Numbered from the stretch's first letter, positions 1 through 8,940 are shown. The stretch: 49,774 nucleotides of DNA from Betaproteobacteria bacterium (GCA_016234705.1 JACRAS010000062.1:1-49774), one strand, 5' to 3'. Translations and numbers: made by a program. The notes: generated by a model from the sequence alone, not told the origin.

Positions 1-240
1 ATCGAACAACGCCTGCGGGAAGCCGCCGAAATCATGGATCGTCTTCGGTCTTGCCATCGCCGTCACCGCCGTGCCGCGCGTGAACCAATGCGCGGAGATT
101 GCCAGGATCGCTTTGGGCTTGGGCGCATTCTTGCCAAGATTGCGCCAGGCCTCGGTGTACCGGTTGCGGGCCAGCGTGTTCATCGGGCTGCCGTGGCCGA
201 AGAAAATGACCGGCATGCGCGCGTGGGTTGCGCTGCTCAT
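1..240 (-). CDS. ygiD: 4,5-DOPA dioxygenase extradiol-like protein (YgiD/LigB family), N-terminal part
   Basis: The first 80 codons are visible on the minus strand; the rest runs off the left edge. The ATG at 240 opens a protein with the motifs FFGHGSPMN, SAHWFTRG and TIHDFGGFPQAL, which match the N-terminus of the LigB-superfamily extradiol dioxygenases typified by E. coli YgiD. In that family the His of HGSP and the His of SAHWF belong to the metal centre that opens catecholic rings such as DOPA. The physiological substrate in bacteria is usually unknown, so the name is a family call. The gene follows the MFS transporter by 32 bases on the same strand and may be co-transcribed with it. Confidence 0.85.
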   Translation of the reverse strand, partial: MSSATHARMPVIFFGHGSPMNTLARNRYTEAWRNLGKNAPKPKAILAISAHWFTRGTAVTAMARPKTIHDFGGFPQALFD

Positions 241-272
241 CGGCAAGGCCTCTTAGCTCAGTCTCTTATGAG

Positions 273-1610
273 TCAAGCGTTGACAGAATGTGCTGCGCTG
301 TCGCTGCCTCGAGCGCGGCGCTCCTGGCTGCGTCCGAGCGCGATGGCGAGAACAAGCCAAACGCCCGCCACGGGCACCGTCGCAAGAGAGATCGTCGACA
401 GTTCGAGCCCCGCCCCGCGCAGCGCTGCGAACAGCCAGCCGCTCAGCGCATCCGCGCCGCGGAACACGACGATGTCGATCACGTTCTTTGCCTTGTATTT
501 CTCCTCGCGTTCCGACACCGTAAACAACACCTCCCGCGCTGGATTCGCGATGGCAAAGTTGGCGGTACGCTGGATCGCCTGAAACGCGATGACCATGAAC
601 AGCATGGGCGCAAAGGCCAGCGCCAGAAAGCCGATGCCGAACACCAGCGGCAGGGTCGCAGCCGCCGGCCCGACGCCAAAGCGCGCGATCAGCCGTCCCG
701 TCGCGAAGAACTGAACGATGATCGTCAACAAACCGATGGAGAGGTCGATGGCGGCAAAAATGCGCGTGCGCACCGCCGGATCGTCGGACGCTGCCGCAAC
801 GATGTTCGCCTGCTGGAAATAGAGAAACGTTCCGGCGAGGGACAGCAAAGATACCCACAAGGCGATGCCCGCGAGATAAGGCGAGCGCAGTACCATCGCG
901 ATGCCGGCAAGCCAGCCGCCGCCCAGCGCCGCGGACACCGGGCGCGTGCCTGGCGCGGGCCGCGCACTCGCCGTGGCCGGCGCGCTGGCGCTTGGCGGTG
1001 TCGCCGACTCCAGGCGGTGCGCGCACAACACGGCCAGTTCCAAAAACATCGCCGCAACGAACAGCAGATTGACCGGACCGAGCGGCGCGGCCAGCCCCAC
1101 CGTCAACGCCGGGCCGAGCAGCGCGCCCGCGGAACCGCCGGCGGCAATGAAACCGAACAGCCGCTTGCCCTGCTCGCTCGCGAACAGGTCGGCCATGAAC
1201 GACCAGAACACCGACACCGCGAACAGGTTGAACACGCTGATCCAGACGAAGAACACGCGCGCGACGTGAACCTTGCCGACGTCGAACGTCAGCAGCAACC
1301 AGAAGATCGCGATGTTGGCGACGAAAAACTGGTAAACGAGCGGAATGAAGCGCCGGCGCGGCAAGCGCGCGACCATGGCGCCGAACACCGGCACCGCGGC
1401 CAGCATCACGACAAAGGTCGCCGTAAACAGCCACTGCAGGTTGCGCACTCCGCCCGCAATCCCCATTTCGTCGCGCAAGGGCCGCAGCACGTAGTAGCCG
1501 GCGAGCAGACAGAAGAAATACGCGAATGACCAAAGCAGCGCCTGCACCTCGCCCGGACGCGCCGCAACCACGCGTCCCAGCCAGCGTTCGGCAGGCGCCT
1601 CGTTCACCAT
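273..1610 (-). CDS. MFS-type transporter, NTP/NDP-exchanger-like branch
   Basis: A hydrophobic protein of about 445 residues with roughly 12 predicted membrane segments, for example VQALLWSFAYFFCLLAGYY near the start followed by YVLRPLRDEMG. The YxLRPLRDE signature and overall shape match the MFS branch often annotated as NTP/NDP exchange transporters in proteobacteria. Substrate cannot be told from sequence. The frame stays open upstream to a TTG at 1655. I prefer the ATG at 1610 because the transmembrane core begins about 20 residues later, but no strong ribosome binding site decides it. It lies just upstream of the DOPA-dioxygenase-like gene on the same strand. Confidence 0.75.
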   Translation of the reverse strand: MVNEAPAERWLGRVVAARPGEVQALLWSFAYFFCLLAGYYVLRPLRDEMGIAGGVRNLQWLFTATFVVMLAAVPVFGAMVARLPRRRFIPLVYQFFVANIAIFWLLLTFDVGKVHVARVFFVWISVFNLFAVSVFWSFMADLFASEQGKRLFGFIAAGGSAGALLGPALTVGLAAPLGPVNLLFVAAMFLELAVLCAHRLESATPPSASAPATASARPAPGTRPVSAALGGGWLAGIAMVLRSPYLAGIALWVSLLSLAGTFLYFQQANIVAAASDDPAVRTRIFAAIDLSIGLLTIIVQFFATGRLIARFGVGPAAATLPLVFGIGFLALAFAPMLFMVIAFQAIQRTANFAIANPAREVLFTVSEREEKYKAKNVIDIVVFRGADALSGWLFAALRGAGLELSTISLATVPVAGVWLVLAIALGRSQERRARGSDSAAHSVNA

Positions 1611-1668
1611 CGCCCCGGCTGAATCGTCCGATATCCGGTCCCGCTCGCGGCGCAATGCAATATGATCA

Positions 1669-2424
1669 CTACGATCTGATGCCGAGTACTTGGCGCACCT
1701 CTGCCGCGGTCCTAGGCCTGCCGAAAATCGGCGTGCCGTAGTCGAAATCCTTTGCCCGGGCTAGTCCTCCGACCACGACCGGCTCAAAGCCCGCATCCTC
1801 GACCAGGCGCACGGCGACCCGCAGCGCCGCCGCGTCGTCGGCGGCCAGCGGGATGCCGAGCCGCTCTCCGGCGCGATGCGCTTCGCTTTTCATGCTGGTG
1901 TAGCCGACGCAGTTGAAGGCGCGCACCAGGCGCGCGCCAGGCAAGAATTGCGGCGATGCAACCCCGGTTCCTTTCGCCCCGGCCTCGATCGCCATGTCGC
2001 CGTCACGCCCCGGTATCGGGTTGCAGGCGTCGAGCACGACTTTGCCTTTGAGGGCATCGCCCAGATCGCGACCCACCTGTGGCAGCGCGGCGTAAGGCAC
2101 TGCGATGAACAGGACTTCGCCGAACGCGCCCGCCTCCCTGGTCGTTCCGGCGCGGGCGCCGGCCCCGAGGCGTGCCGCCAGCGCTTTGTCGTGTTCGAGG
2201 TCGAGCGAGGAGAACATCACTTCGTGCCCGGCTTTCACCCAGAGCTCGCCGACCGTGCCACCGACCCGGCCCGATCCGATAACCCCGATTTTCATTCTTC
2301 CGGCGGACTCCCCCGCGGCGCGCGCTGCGAGCGGCAGACCGCCCAGGGCGAAGCTTGCGGCGGCAGCGCCGGCGGCCTGGAGCAATCGGCGGCGGCTCGG
2401 CTTCATGACATCCTTCGTTTTCAT
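1669..2424 (-). CDS. Tat-exported NAD(P)-binding protein of the F420-dependent NADP oxidoreductase fold
   Basis: 251 residues. The N-terminus PSRRRLLQAAGAAAASFALG, ending near AARA, is a twin-arginine signal peptide, so the protein is probably exported folded to the periplasm. A Rossmann fold follows immediately with IGVIGSGRVGGTVGELW, then DACNPIPGRDGD and FLPGARLVRAFNCVGY, the layout of the NADP_oxidoreductase F420-dependent family (NpdG/YqcI-like, also Fe3+-reductase STEAP-like). Real F420 use in this organism is not implied; members in proteobacteria often bind NADP. The ATG at 2424 is supported by GGGAG eight bases upstream. An exported Rossmann reductase is unusual, because nicotinamide cofactor would have to be loaded before Tat transport. 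Confidence 0.8.
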   Translation of the reverse strand: MKTKDVMKPSRRRLLQAAGAAAASFALGGLPLAARAAGESAGRMKIGVIGSGRVGGTVGELWVKAGHEVMFSSLDLEHDKALAARLGAGARAGTTREAGAFGEVLFIAVPYAALPQVGRDLGDALKGKVVLDACNPIPGRDGDMAIEAGAKGTGVASPQFLPGARLVRAFNCVGYTSMKSEAHRAGERLGIPLAADDAAALRVAVRLVEDAGFEPVVVGGLARAKDFDYGTPIFGRPRTAAEVRQVLGIRS

Positions 2425-2578
2425 GAGAAATCTCCCGAATAGAGCGGTTCATGTTATAAATCAGACGGCGCAAACCGGAGCCATTGTAGGAGATAAGCGC
2501 GGTTTTCTCCTAGTTGCAGCAGCATCCTCGCGAAACCCCCGCCTGCGCTGGCTATCCAGAACAAATGGATCTTTCTGT

Positions 2579-2584
2579 TATAAT
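2579..2584 (+). promoter_or_regulatory. Candidate -10 hexamer TATAAT ahead of the 62-residue ORF / DUF302 pair
   Basis: A perfect TATAAT lies about 100 bases before the ATG at 2684, in an A/T-rich pocket of an otherwise GC-rich region. No good -35 is visible at 16-18 bases, so the assignment rests on the -10 alone. Confidence 0.35.
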
Positions 2585-2683
2585 TCAACGGCCTTATCCA
2601 TTTTCCCCCGGTCAGTGCAGGGTGGAGGTGGAATGCCTGCTTTAGGAAGCTCCGATCAGACCTATCCGAAAAGGAAAATTGCG

Positions 2684-2872
2684 ATGAATGTAATTTGGCG
2701 TTTTTACATGGACGGGGGCCATCGCTGGAACTGGCAGCAGATTGGCGCAGGCCAGGCGGTCGTGGCGGAATCGTCCAAGGGTTACAGCAATTACGAAGCA
2801 TGCCTCGCCAATGCGAAGGATCGGGGTTATGTCTTTCTCCCGGCCCAGGGCAAACGAGCTCGAGGACGCTAG
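2684..2872 (+). CDS. Small conserved hypothetical protein (62 aa), possibly DUF1508-like
   Basis: 62 residues starting at an ATG preceded by AAGGA eight bases upstream. The reading frame is open further 5' but the upstream part has no coding character, so this internal start was chosen. Motifs WRFYMDGGHRWNWQQI and VVAESSKGYSNYEACLANA recall the YegP/DUF1508 beta-hairpin repeat, in which an aromatic W..R..NG..VAES.GY pattern recurs; the resemblance is by eye only. The stop is three bases before the ATG of the DUF302 gene, so the two are probably co-translated. Confidence 0.6.
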   Translation: MNVIWRFYMDGGHRWNWQQIGAGQAVVAESSKGYSNYEACLANAKDRGYVFLPAQGKRARGR

Positions 2873-2875
2873 GCC

Positions 2876-3268
2876 ATGGAAAACCGTTATGGCTTTGGCA
2901 AGTCCGTGTCTATGAGCTACGATGAAGCGATGACCAAGGTCGTTGCAGAACTGCAGAAGGAAGGCTTCGGCATATTGTCGGAGATCGACGTTGCCGGCAC
3001 CTTGAAAAAGAAGCTCGGTCACGACATGCCCCCCTACCGCATTCTCGGCGCCTGCAACCCCTCGTTTGCCAGGCGCGCCCTTGCGGCGGAGCCGAGCATA
3101 GGCCTGCTCCTGCCCTGTAACGTGGTGGTTCGCCAGGATGCGGCCGGCACGGTGCTGGTGGAATTTCTCGACCCGGGAATGATGGGTCAACTGACCGGCA
3201 ACCGCGATGTCGGCCCGATTGGCAACGAGGTGCGCGAAAAACTGCAGAAGGTGATGCGCGCGCTCTGA
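2876..3268 (+). CDS. DUF302 family protein
   Basis: 130 residues, a typical single-domain DUF302 length. Features are the start MENRYGFGKSVSMSYDEAM, the central GFGILSEIDVAGTLKKKLG, the conserved YRILGACNPSFARRAL with its Cys, and LLPCNVVVRQ. Family members are small cytosolic alpha/beta proteins often linked to sulfur or metal metabolism, with no established reaction. It overlaps nothing, begins three bases after the preceding small ORF and is followed by a GC-rich inverted repeat (CCGGCCGCGAACGGCCGG at about 3269) that may end transcription. There is no signal peptide, so it is probably cytoplasmic. Confidence 0.85.
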   Translation: MENRYGFGKSVSMSYDEAMTKVVAELQKEGFGILSEIDVAGTLKKKLGHDMPPYRILGACNPSFARRALAAEPSIGLLLPCNVVVRQDAAGTVLVEFLDPGMMGQLTGNRDVGPIGNEVREKLQKVMRAL

Positions 3269-3423
3269 CCGGCCGCGAACGGCCGGTCAGCGGCAAGCTC
3301 GCGGTGGCCTGCAAGCTGTTTAGCTTCAGCGCGTTTAGCCCACTTCGAATTTGATTTATGTCAAGTGTGCGAAGCCGATAAGGTATAAGAATTGGTGTGC
3401 CTTCAATCTAGGGAGAGCACACG

Positions 3424-4026
3424 ATGAAATCCTTCAATGCAAGCGTCGCAGTTCTGGGACACCTCCTCGTTCTTCTCGCCCTCAGTTCGGGCGCCGTGAC
3501 CGCCCAGGTCACGAAGGGGGCGGACGACGCGACAAGCGCCGGAAGTCCGGCAACGAGTGCAGTCGAACGCGAAGTGATTCCGGGTGCGGACCGGATGACC
3601 AGCGCCGAGCGCGACGCCTATCGCCGCCGCATGGAGGCAGCCACCACGCCGGAAGAAAAAGACAGAATCCGCGCCGAGTATGCCAAAACCCCGGATGAGC
3701 CGGCGCCGGCTCGCCCGCTGGTCGGAGACCCGGCAAGAGGCGCCACGTTGCACCGGGCATGCTTCGGCTGTCACGGCATCGAGCGCTATGTGGCGCCGGT
3801 AACCTACGCCGCGGCCAGCTTTATCGATTCGGTGCTCAGGGCAAGCGGGCTTTCCGATTTGCCGCCTGCTGAACCGGCCCGGTTCAAGGGAAGGATCAAG
3901 TCCCTGGCGGCGCTGCGGGAAGGAGTGAACCGGCGCAACGACTATCTCAATCCGAAGATGACGCCCCAGGAAATCGAGGACGTCATTGCCTATCTGAACG
4001 TCACCTACTACAACTTCCCGCAATAA
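3424..4026 (+). CDS. Periplasmic mono-haem cytochrome c-like protein
   Basis: 200 residues. Residues 1-28 form a Sec signal peptide (hydrophobic stretch VLGHLLVLLALSSGAVTA). A charged linker, rich in Glu and Arg with the stretch MTSAERDAYRRRMEAATTPE, precedes a cytochrome-c-like domain. The haem motif is CFGCHG at about residue 116. The distal part contains NPKMTPQEIEDVIAYLN, the C-terminal helix typical of class I cytochromes; the Met in NPKM is a candidate axial ligand. GGGAGAG ten bases before the ATG supports the start. The partner is unknown; no oxidase or dehydrogenase gene adjoins it. Confidence 0.82.
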   Translation: MKSFNASVAVLGHLLVLLALSSGAVTAQVTKGADDATSAGSPATSAVEREVIPGADRMTSAERDAYRRRMEAATTPEEKDRIRAEYAKTPDEPAPARPLVGDPARGATLHRACFGCHGIERYVAPVTYAAASFIDSVLRASGLSDLPPAEPARFKGRIKSLAALREGVNRRNDYLNPKMTPQEIEDVIAYLNVTYYNFPQ

Positions 4027-4152
4027 TCAGCGCATGCGAGTGCGGCTGCGCTACGCGCAGTAGATTGTCCTTTGCCGTTACGGCCACGTCGTATTTCCGC
4101 GCACCGGTCCGGCAGTTCCGCCGCGAGCCACCGGTTCATCGCGGCGAGATAT

Positions 4153-4229
4153 TGGGGTGGCTGATGGGACTCGAACCCACGACGACCGGAATCACAATCC
4201 GGGACTCTACCAACTGAGCTACAGCCACC
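4153..4229 (-). tRNA. tRNA-His (GTG)
   Basis: Minus-strand cloverleaf with anticodon loop TTGTGAT (anticodon GTG), D-arm TAGCTCAGTTGGTAGAG and T-arm GGGTTCGAGTCCC. The acceptor stem GTGGCTG pairs with CAGCCAC. The extra 5' G opposite C73, the identity element of tRNA-His, is present, and CCA is encoded. Confidence 0.97.
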
Positions 4230-4242
4230 ATTGAAACGATTC

Positions 4243-4319
4243 TGGCGTGCCCGGCGGGAATCGAACCCACAACCCCCAGCTTAGAAGGCTGGTGCTCTAT
4301 CCGGTTGAGCTACGGGCAC
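4243..4319 (-). tRNA. tRNA-Arg (TCT)
   Basis: Minus-strand cloverleaf with acceptor GTGCCCG/CGGGCAC, anticodon loop CTTCTAA (anticodon TCT, reading AGA/AGG), T-loop GGTTCGATTCC and encoded CCA. It lies 13 bases from tRNA-His on the same strand, probably in one transcript. Confidence 0.97.
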
Positions 4320-4374
4320 CCCCATCGGGCAACGCACGACATACCCGCACTTGGCGTAGCAACGGGTAACAAAC

Positions 4375-4451
4375 TGGTCGGGGTGGAGAGATTTGAACTC
4401 CCGACATCCTGGTCCCAAACCAGGCGCGCTACCAGGCTGCGCTACACCCCG
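4375..4451 (-). tRNA. tRNA-Pro (TGG)
   Basis: Minus-strand cloverleaf with acceptor CGGGGTG/CACCCCG, anticodon loop TTTGGGA (anticodon TGG), T-loop AGTTCAAATCT and encoded CCA. It is first in the Pro-Arg-His cluster and divergent from dksA. Confidence 0.97.
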
Positions 4452-4595
4452 AGCGGATGCGTATGATACTCTGGCCTTTTTCGGCGGTCAACGCAGAACG
4501 CAGTGGCGCAGGACTGGAAAAGATAATAAACTTGCTCCCCGCTTGGATTTCTGCTATTAAAGCGCCTTCGTTTTTTGAACTGAGAGTGGTTCGAT

Positions 4596-5027
4596 ATGCC
4601 CGCAGAACAACTGGTACGCCATAAGACCTTCCCGCCTTATGCCCCGAAAAAGGGCGAGGAGTACATGAACAAGAAACAACTGGCGCATTTCCGCAATATC
4701 CTGGAAGCGCTCAAGGTCGAGTTGGGGCAGGATATCGATCGCACTGTCCACACCATGCAGGACGAGGCCACGGTATTTGCCGATCCAAACGACCGTGCCA
4801 GCCAGGAGTCCGACATGGCGCTCGAATTGCGCAACCGCGACCGCGAACGCAAACTGATCAAGAAAATCGAGGAGACCATCGCCAAGATCGAAAGCAAGGA
4901 CTACGGCTATTGCGAAAGCTGCGGCGTCGAAATCGGCCTGAAGCGGCTCGAGGCGCGCCCAACGGCGACGCTGTGCATAGACTGCAAGACCCTGGATGAA
5001 CTGAGGGAAAAGCAACTCGCCAAGTAG
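4596..5027 (+). CDS. dksA: RNA polymerase-binding transcription factor DksA
   Basis: 143 residues, close to the usual 140-151. DksA binds the RNA polymerase secondary channel and, with ppGpp, represses stable RNA and activates amino-acid promoters. A coiled coil (about residues 35-105) contains the tip region with [15 protein letters not shown]; the Asp and Ala of that tip are the functional residues in characterised DksA. The C4 zinc finger is complete: CESCG ... LCIDC. The frame also offers MNKKQLAHF 23 residues later, but the longer N-terminus MPAEQL matches known DksA. It is divergent from the tRNA cluster, which is itself a classic type of DksA target. Confidence 0.95.
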   Translation: MPAEQLVRHKTFPPYAPKKGEEYMNKKQLAHFRNILEALKVELGQDIDRTVHTMQDEATVFADPNDRASQESDMALELRNRDRERKLIKKIEETIAKIESKDYGYCESCGVEIGLKRLEARPTATLCIDCKTLDELREKQLAK

Positions 5028-5050
5028 GCGAGTTGCTTTCAGTGAAGACT

Positions 5051-5073
5051 AACTTGCCGCTGCGCGGCAGGTT
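5051..5073 (+). terminator. Hairpin downstream of dksA
   Basis: AAC-T-TGCCGC and GCGGCA-G-GTT pair around a TGC loop, 24 bases after the dksA stop. There is no U-tract of its own, but it leads into the stronger hairpin at 5093. Confidence 0.45.
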
Positions 5074-5092
5074 ATGTCGAAACTAAAAAGCA

Positions 5093-5121
5093 AAAAACGG
5101 CGGCTCGATGCCGCCGTTTTT
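5093..5121 (+). terminator. Rho-independent terminator of dksA (bidirectional)
   Basis: An 11-bp perfect stem AAAAACGGCGG / CCGCCGTTTTT with a 7-base loop. The U-run on the plus strand ends dksA; the A-run makes it also able to act on the minus strand. Confidence 0.85.
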
Positions 5122-5166
5122 AGTCGTGGAATCCATTGCAGTGATGGAAACTTCGACCCAATGAAA

Positions 5167-5188
5167 AAGGGACGCCTCTGCGTCCCTT
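5167..5188 (-). terminator. Rho-independent terminator of the pnp operon
   Basis: The perfect stem AAGGGACGC / GCGTCCCTT has a four-base loop. Read on the minus strand it is followed by TTTTT, and it lies about 20 bases after the pnp stop codon. Confidence 0.8.
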
Positions 5189-5209
5189 GTGTTTACCGCA
5201 CTCCCGTTG

Positions 5210-7327
5210 TTAGCTGGGTTGAGCTGTCCCCGGTTGCGGCGCCGCCGCCTCCACCGCCTTCATCGACAGGCGCAGTCGGCCCTTGTCGTCGGCTTCCAGC
5301 ACCTTGACCTTCACCACTTGCCCTTCCTTGAGATGGTCGGCGACGCTGGCTACGCGCTGCTGGCTGATCTGCGAGATGTGCAGCAGACCATCCTTGCCGG
5401 GGAGGACGCTGACGATGGCGCCGAAGTCGAGCAGCTTGAGCACCGTGCCGTCATAGACCTTGCCCACTTCCACGTCTGCGGTAATCGCCTCGATACGCTT
5501 TCTCGCCAGTTCCCCGCCCTCGGAACTGATGCAGGCGATGCTGACCGTGCCGTCGTCCTCGATGTCGATGGTGGTGCCGGTCTCCTCGGTCAGCGCGCGG
5601 ATCACCGCCCCGCCCTTGCCGATCACGTCGCGGATCTTGTCCGGATTAATCTTGATCTTGATGATGCGCGGCGCAAAAGTGGAAATGTCCGAGCGCGACG
5701 AAGGCAGCACATCGGTCATTTTCTCAAGTATCACCATGCGGCCTTCGCGCGCCTGCGACAGCGCGACTTGCATGATTTCCTTGGTGATGCCCTCGATCTT
5801 GATGTCCATCTGCAGCGCGGTCACGCCGTTTTGGGTGCCGGCCACCTTGAAATCCATGTCGCCCAGGTGATCTTCATCGCCGAGGATGTCGGTGAGCACG
5901 GCGAAACGATTGCCTTCCTTGATCAGGCCCATGGCGATGCCGGCCACATGCGCCTTCATCGGCACCCCGGCGTCCATCAGCGCCAGACTGCCGCCGCACA
6001 CCGAGGCCATCGAGCTCGAACCGTTGGACTCGGTGATCTCGGACACCACGCGCATGCTGTAGCCGAATTCCTCCACCGAGGGCAACGTCGCCAGCAGCGC
6101 GCGCTTGGCCAGGCGCCCGTGGCCGATCTCGCGCCGCTTGGGCGAGCCGACACGGCCAGTCTCACCGGTGGCGTACGGCGGAAAATTGTAATGGAGCATG
6201 AACCGGTCCTTGTACTCGCCCATCAGCGCATCGATGATCTGCGAGTCGCGCGCCGTTCCCAGCGTCGCGACCACGATGGCCTGGGTCTCGCCGCGGGTAA
6301 ACAGCGCCGAACCATGGGTGCGCGGCAGCACGCCGAGGCGAATGCTGATCGGACGCACGCTGCGCGTATCGCGGCCGTCGATCCGCGGCTCGCCGTCGAG
6401 GATCTGGTTGCGCACGATTTTTGATTCCAGCGCGAAACAGATTTCCTTGACGGCATTCGCGTCCGGCCCGCCTTCGCTGCCGACGCCAACCTCGGTGAAC
6501 ACGCGCTTCCACAGGGCATCGATGGCCTCCGAGCGCGCCTGCTTCTCCTTGACCTGGAACGCCGCACGCAAGTCCGCTTCAGCCATAGTGGTGATGCGTG
6601 TGGTGAGGGATTCGTCCTTGGCCGGCGGTTTCCAGTCCCACATCGGTCTGGCGGCGGCATCGGCCAGTTCGTTGATCGCCGTGATCGCGGCCTGCATCTG
6701 CTCGTGGCCGAACATCACCGCGCCGAGCATCACCTCCTCCGACAACTCCTGCGCTTCCGATTCCACCATGAGCACCGCATGCTCGGTGCCGGCGACGACC
6801 AGGTTGAGTTTCGAATCCTTCAACTGGGTGGCGGTCGGGTTGAGGATGTATTGGCCGTTGGCGTAGCCGACGCGCGCGGCCGCGGTCGGGCCGTTGAACG
6901 GGATGCCGGACAGGGTCAATGCCGCCGAAACGCCGATCAGGGCCGCGATGTCGGGATCGACTTCCGGATTGACGGACATGACGGTCGCCACGACCTGGAC
7001 TTCGTTGTAGAAGCCATCGGGGAACAGCGGGCGGTTCGGACGGTCGATCAAACGTGAGGTAAGAATTTCTTTTTCCGAAGGCCTGCCTTCGCGCTTGAAA
7101 AAACCGCCAGGGATTTTGCCTGCGGCGTAGGTCTTTTCGATGTAATCTACCGTGAGCGGAAAGAAGTCCTGGCCGGACTTGGCATGCTTGGAGCCAACCA
7201 CGGTGCACAACACCACCGTATCGTCCATGTTGACCATGACCGCGCCGCCGGCCTGGCGCGCGATTTCGCCGGTCTCCAGTGCAACTTGGTGGGCGCCGTA
7301 AGTGAAAGTTTTTTTGATCGGATTCAA
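5210..7327 (-). CDS. pnp: Polyribonucleotide nucleotidyltransferase (PNPase)
   Basis: 705 residues from a TTG start, the family's usual length. PNPase degrades RNA phosphorolytically from the 3' end and is part of the degradosome. Domains in order are RNase PH core 1 (about 1-230), a helical linker, RNase PH core 2 (about 310-550), KH ([18 protein letters not shown], about 560-620) and S1 ([18 protein letters not shown] ... GLLHIS, about 620-695). The start TTG AAT CCG ATC AAA (LNPIKKTF) is preceded by AAAGGA at good spacing; the 32 codons further upstream in frame lack coding character and contain the downstream part of the rpsO-pnp gap. It follows rpsO, the classical arrangement in which pnp controls its own mRNA. 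Confidence 0.95.
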   Translation of the reverse strand: MNPIKKTFTYGAHQVALETGEIARQAGGAVMVNMDDTVVLCTVVGSKHAKSGQDFFPLTVDYIEKTYAAGKIPGGFFKREGRPSEKEILTSRLIDRPNRPLFPDGFYNEVQVVATVMSVNPEVDPDIAALIGVSAALTLSGIPFNGPTAAARVGYANGQYILNPTATQLKDSKLNLVVAGTEHAVLMVESEAQELSEEVMLGAVMFGHEQMQAAITAINELADAAARPMWDWKPPAKDESLTTRITTMAEADLRAAFQVKEKQARSEAIDALWKRVFTEVGVGSEGGPDANAVKEICFALESKIVRNQILDGEPRIDGRDTRSVRPISIRLGVLPRTHGSALFTRGETQAIVVATLGTARDSQIIDALMGEYKDRFMLHYNFPPYATGETGRVGSPKRREIGHGRLAKRALLATLPSVEEFGYSMRVVSEITESNGSSSMASVCGGSLALMDAGVPMKAHVAGIAMGLIKEGNRFAVLTDILGDEDHLGDMDFKVAGTQNGVTALQMDIKIEGITKEIMQVALSQAREGRMVILEKMTDVLPSSRSDISTFAPRIIKIKINPDKIRDVIGKGGAVIRALTEETGTTIDIEDDGTVSIACISSEGGELARKRIEAITADVEVGKVYDGTVLKLLDFGAIVSVLPGKDGLLHISQISQQRVASVADHLKEGQVVKVKVLEADDKGRLRLSMKAVEAAAPQPGTAQPS

Positions 7328-7424
7328 GGCAGGATCCTTTGCGTGGCGGCGCGTAGCGCGCCGGCGTTCATATGAGGGAATCGGGCGGCATCTGCAACAG
7401 GGAACGCGCCCGCGTAAATGCAAA

Positions 7425-7450
7425 ACGCCCGTCCTGTTACGGACGGGCGT
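7425..7450 (-). terminator. Hairpin between rpsO and pnp
   Basis: The 10-bp perfect stem ACGCCCGTCC / GGACGGGCGT is followed on the minus strand by TTTTGC, immediately after rpsO. It may be a partial terminator. In E. coli the equivalent gap carries an RNase III-cleaved stem used in pnp autoregulation; whether this one serves that role is inference. Confidence 0.75.
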
Positions 7451-7458
7451 CGGCTTGC

Positions 7459-7728
7459 TTACTTGCGCAGACCCAGCCGCTCGATCAGGCTGCGGTAGCT
7501 GTCCGCGTTCTTGCCCTTCAGATAATCCAGCAGCTTGCGTCGCTGGCTGACCATCCTCAGCAGACCGCGGCGGGAATGGTGATCCTTGACGTGGGCCTTG
7601 AAATGGCCGGTCAGCTCGTTGATGCGCGTCGTCAGCAGGGCGACTTGGACTTCCGGCGAACCGGTGTCGCCCTTGGCGCGCTGGTAATCGTTCATGACTT
7701 GCGCTTTGTGCGCGGTGGTAAATGGCAT
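7459..7728 (-). CDS. rpsO: 30S ribosomal protein S15
   Basis: 89 residues, exactly the family length, starting [16 protein letters not shown] at the ATG at 7728 preceded by AGGAG. Signature segments [14 protein letters not shown] and [20 protein letters not shown] bind the 16S rRNA central domain. S15 also represses its own translation in several bacteria. It sits between truB and pnp, as in most proteobacteria. The longer frame upstream (to 7839) reads through the leader and is not coding. Confidence 0.97.
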   Translation of the reverse strand: MPFTTAHKAQVMNDYQRAKGDTGSPEVQVALLTTRINELTGHFKAHVKDHHSRRGLLRMVSQRRKLLDYLKGKNADSYRSLIERLGLRK

Positions 7729-7873
7729 ACTGGTACTCTCCTGGGTCTCTTGAGCCGTCGTCGCTGCAGCAATGCGTCGCTGCAGCAAAGGCGCGGATTC
7801 TACACTAAAAACGAGTGGTTTTTCAAGGGTTTTCCCCAATTTTTTGGAACGCTTTGGCTTGTCGGGGGTTGGC

Positions 7874-8773
7874 CTAGACCTTGGCGATCACTCGCTTGGG
7901 CGAGATTGTGCCGTCCGCGCCCGCCTCGCCCACCCCCAGCAACGCTCCGCTGGCGCCGTAGACGCGCACACGTGCCTGCGGCGGCCCATCCCATGGCACC
8001 CCCTGCCCCTGCACGAACCTGGCCTGCTGTGCGGGCGCTAGGCGCACTTCAGGCAGATTCTGCAGCAAGGCATCCACCGGCAACAAACAGGCATCGCGCA
8101 CGGCCACCGGCATCGCCTCCAGGCTTTCCAGGGTATGCGCGCAGTCCAGGCCGAAGCGAGCGAGCGCAGTGCGGCGAAGTGCGGCGAGATGTGCACCGCA
8201 GCCGAGCATTTCGCCCAGATCGTGAGCGATCGATCGGATATAGGTGCCCTTGCTGCAGGTCACGGATAGGGCCAGCCGCTCGCCTTCGAACCATAGCAGC
8301 TCGAGTGCGTGTATCGTGACCTGACGCGGCGCGCGCTCGATCTCGATGCCGGCACGGGCGTAGGCGTACAGCGGCTTGCCGGCGTGTTTCAGCGCGGAAT
8401 AAAGCGGTGGGATCTGCAGAATGCTGCCGCGGAAATTCAGCAGGGCCGCGGCAAGCTGATCCGGGGTGACGTTCACCGCTGTCGCGGCGATTAGCTCGCC
8501 TTCGGCATCCGCGGTGGTGGTGCTGACGCCCAGCCTGATCTCCGCCGCATAGGTCTTGTCGGCTTGCAGCAGGTCGGACGAAAATTTGGTCGCCTCGCCG
8601 AATAGTATCGGCAACAGCCCGGTGGCGAGCGGATCCAGGGTGCCCGCGTGTCCCGCCTTGGCCGCCTGGTACATGCGCTTCGCCTGCTGCAGGGCGGCGT
8701 TAGAGCTCGCGCCCGGCGTCTTGTCCAGCATCAGTATACCGTTCAAGGGCCGTTTGATTCGATGTCCTTGCAC
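7874..8773 (-). CDS. truB: tRNA pseudouridine(55) synthase TruB
   Basis: 299 residues from a GTG start. It makes pseudouridine 55 in the T-loop of tRNAs. The catalytic Asp lies in [16 protein letters not shown]; other signatures are [31 protein letters not shown] and [15 protein letters not shown]. The start is decided by context: the GTG at 8773 abuts the TA that ends the miniature element at 8774-8940. Removing that element recreates TAGTG, an overlap of the rbfA stop with this GTG. A TTG inside the element's repeat (8791) extends the frame by six codons, but these would be element-derived. AGGAC from the element's terminal repeat now supplies the upstream Shine-Dalgarno-like sequence. Confidence 0.93.
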   Translation of the reverse strand: MQGHRIKRPLNGILMLDKTPGASSNAALQQAKRMYQAAKAGHAGTLDPLATGLLPILFGEATKFSSDLLQADKTYAAEIRLGVSTTTADAEGELIAATAVNVTPDQLAAALLNFRGSILQIPPLYSALKHAGKPLYAYARAGIEIERAPRQVTIHALELLWFEGERLALSVTCSKGTYIRSIAHDLGEMLGCGAHLAALRRTALARFGLDCAHTLESLEAMPVAVRDACLLPVDALLQNLPEVRLAPAQQARFVQGQGVPWDGPPQARVRVYGASGALLGVGEAGADGTISPKRVIAKV

Positions 8774-8940
8774 TAGTGTCCTGTCCCGCAAATTCGCTCG
8801 ATAGTTCGCGGCGCATTTGGCCGCCGGGCGGCGTTGCTACGGCTTCGCCGTAGGCCCAGCTACTGTCTCAGCCTCGCGCCTTGCCCGACAGCCAACTGCG
8901 CTCGCTCCTTTATCGTCGGAACTTACGGGACAGGACACTA
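8774..8940. mobile_element. MITE-like element inserted at the rbfA/truB junction
   Basis: Bounded by TA on each side (8774-8775 and 8939-8940), with 13-bp perfect terminal inverted repeats GTGTCCTGTCCCG (8776-8788) and CGGGACAGGACAC (8926-8938). The 163-bp interior plus repeats has no ORF and includes a small hairpin GCTACGGCTTCGCCGTAGGC. TA duplication with such repeats is the hallmark of IS630/Tc1-mariner-type non-autonomous elements; the family assignment is inference. The insertion keeps the rbfA stop (TAG, with G from the repeat) and leaves the truB GTG intact. Confidence 0.85.

Noticed and set aside
5189..6424. 411-codon plus-strand frame
   Set aside because: Antisense to pnp; His/Arg-rich shadow.
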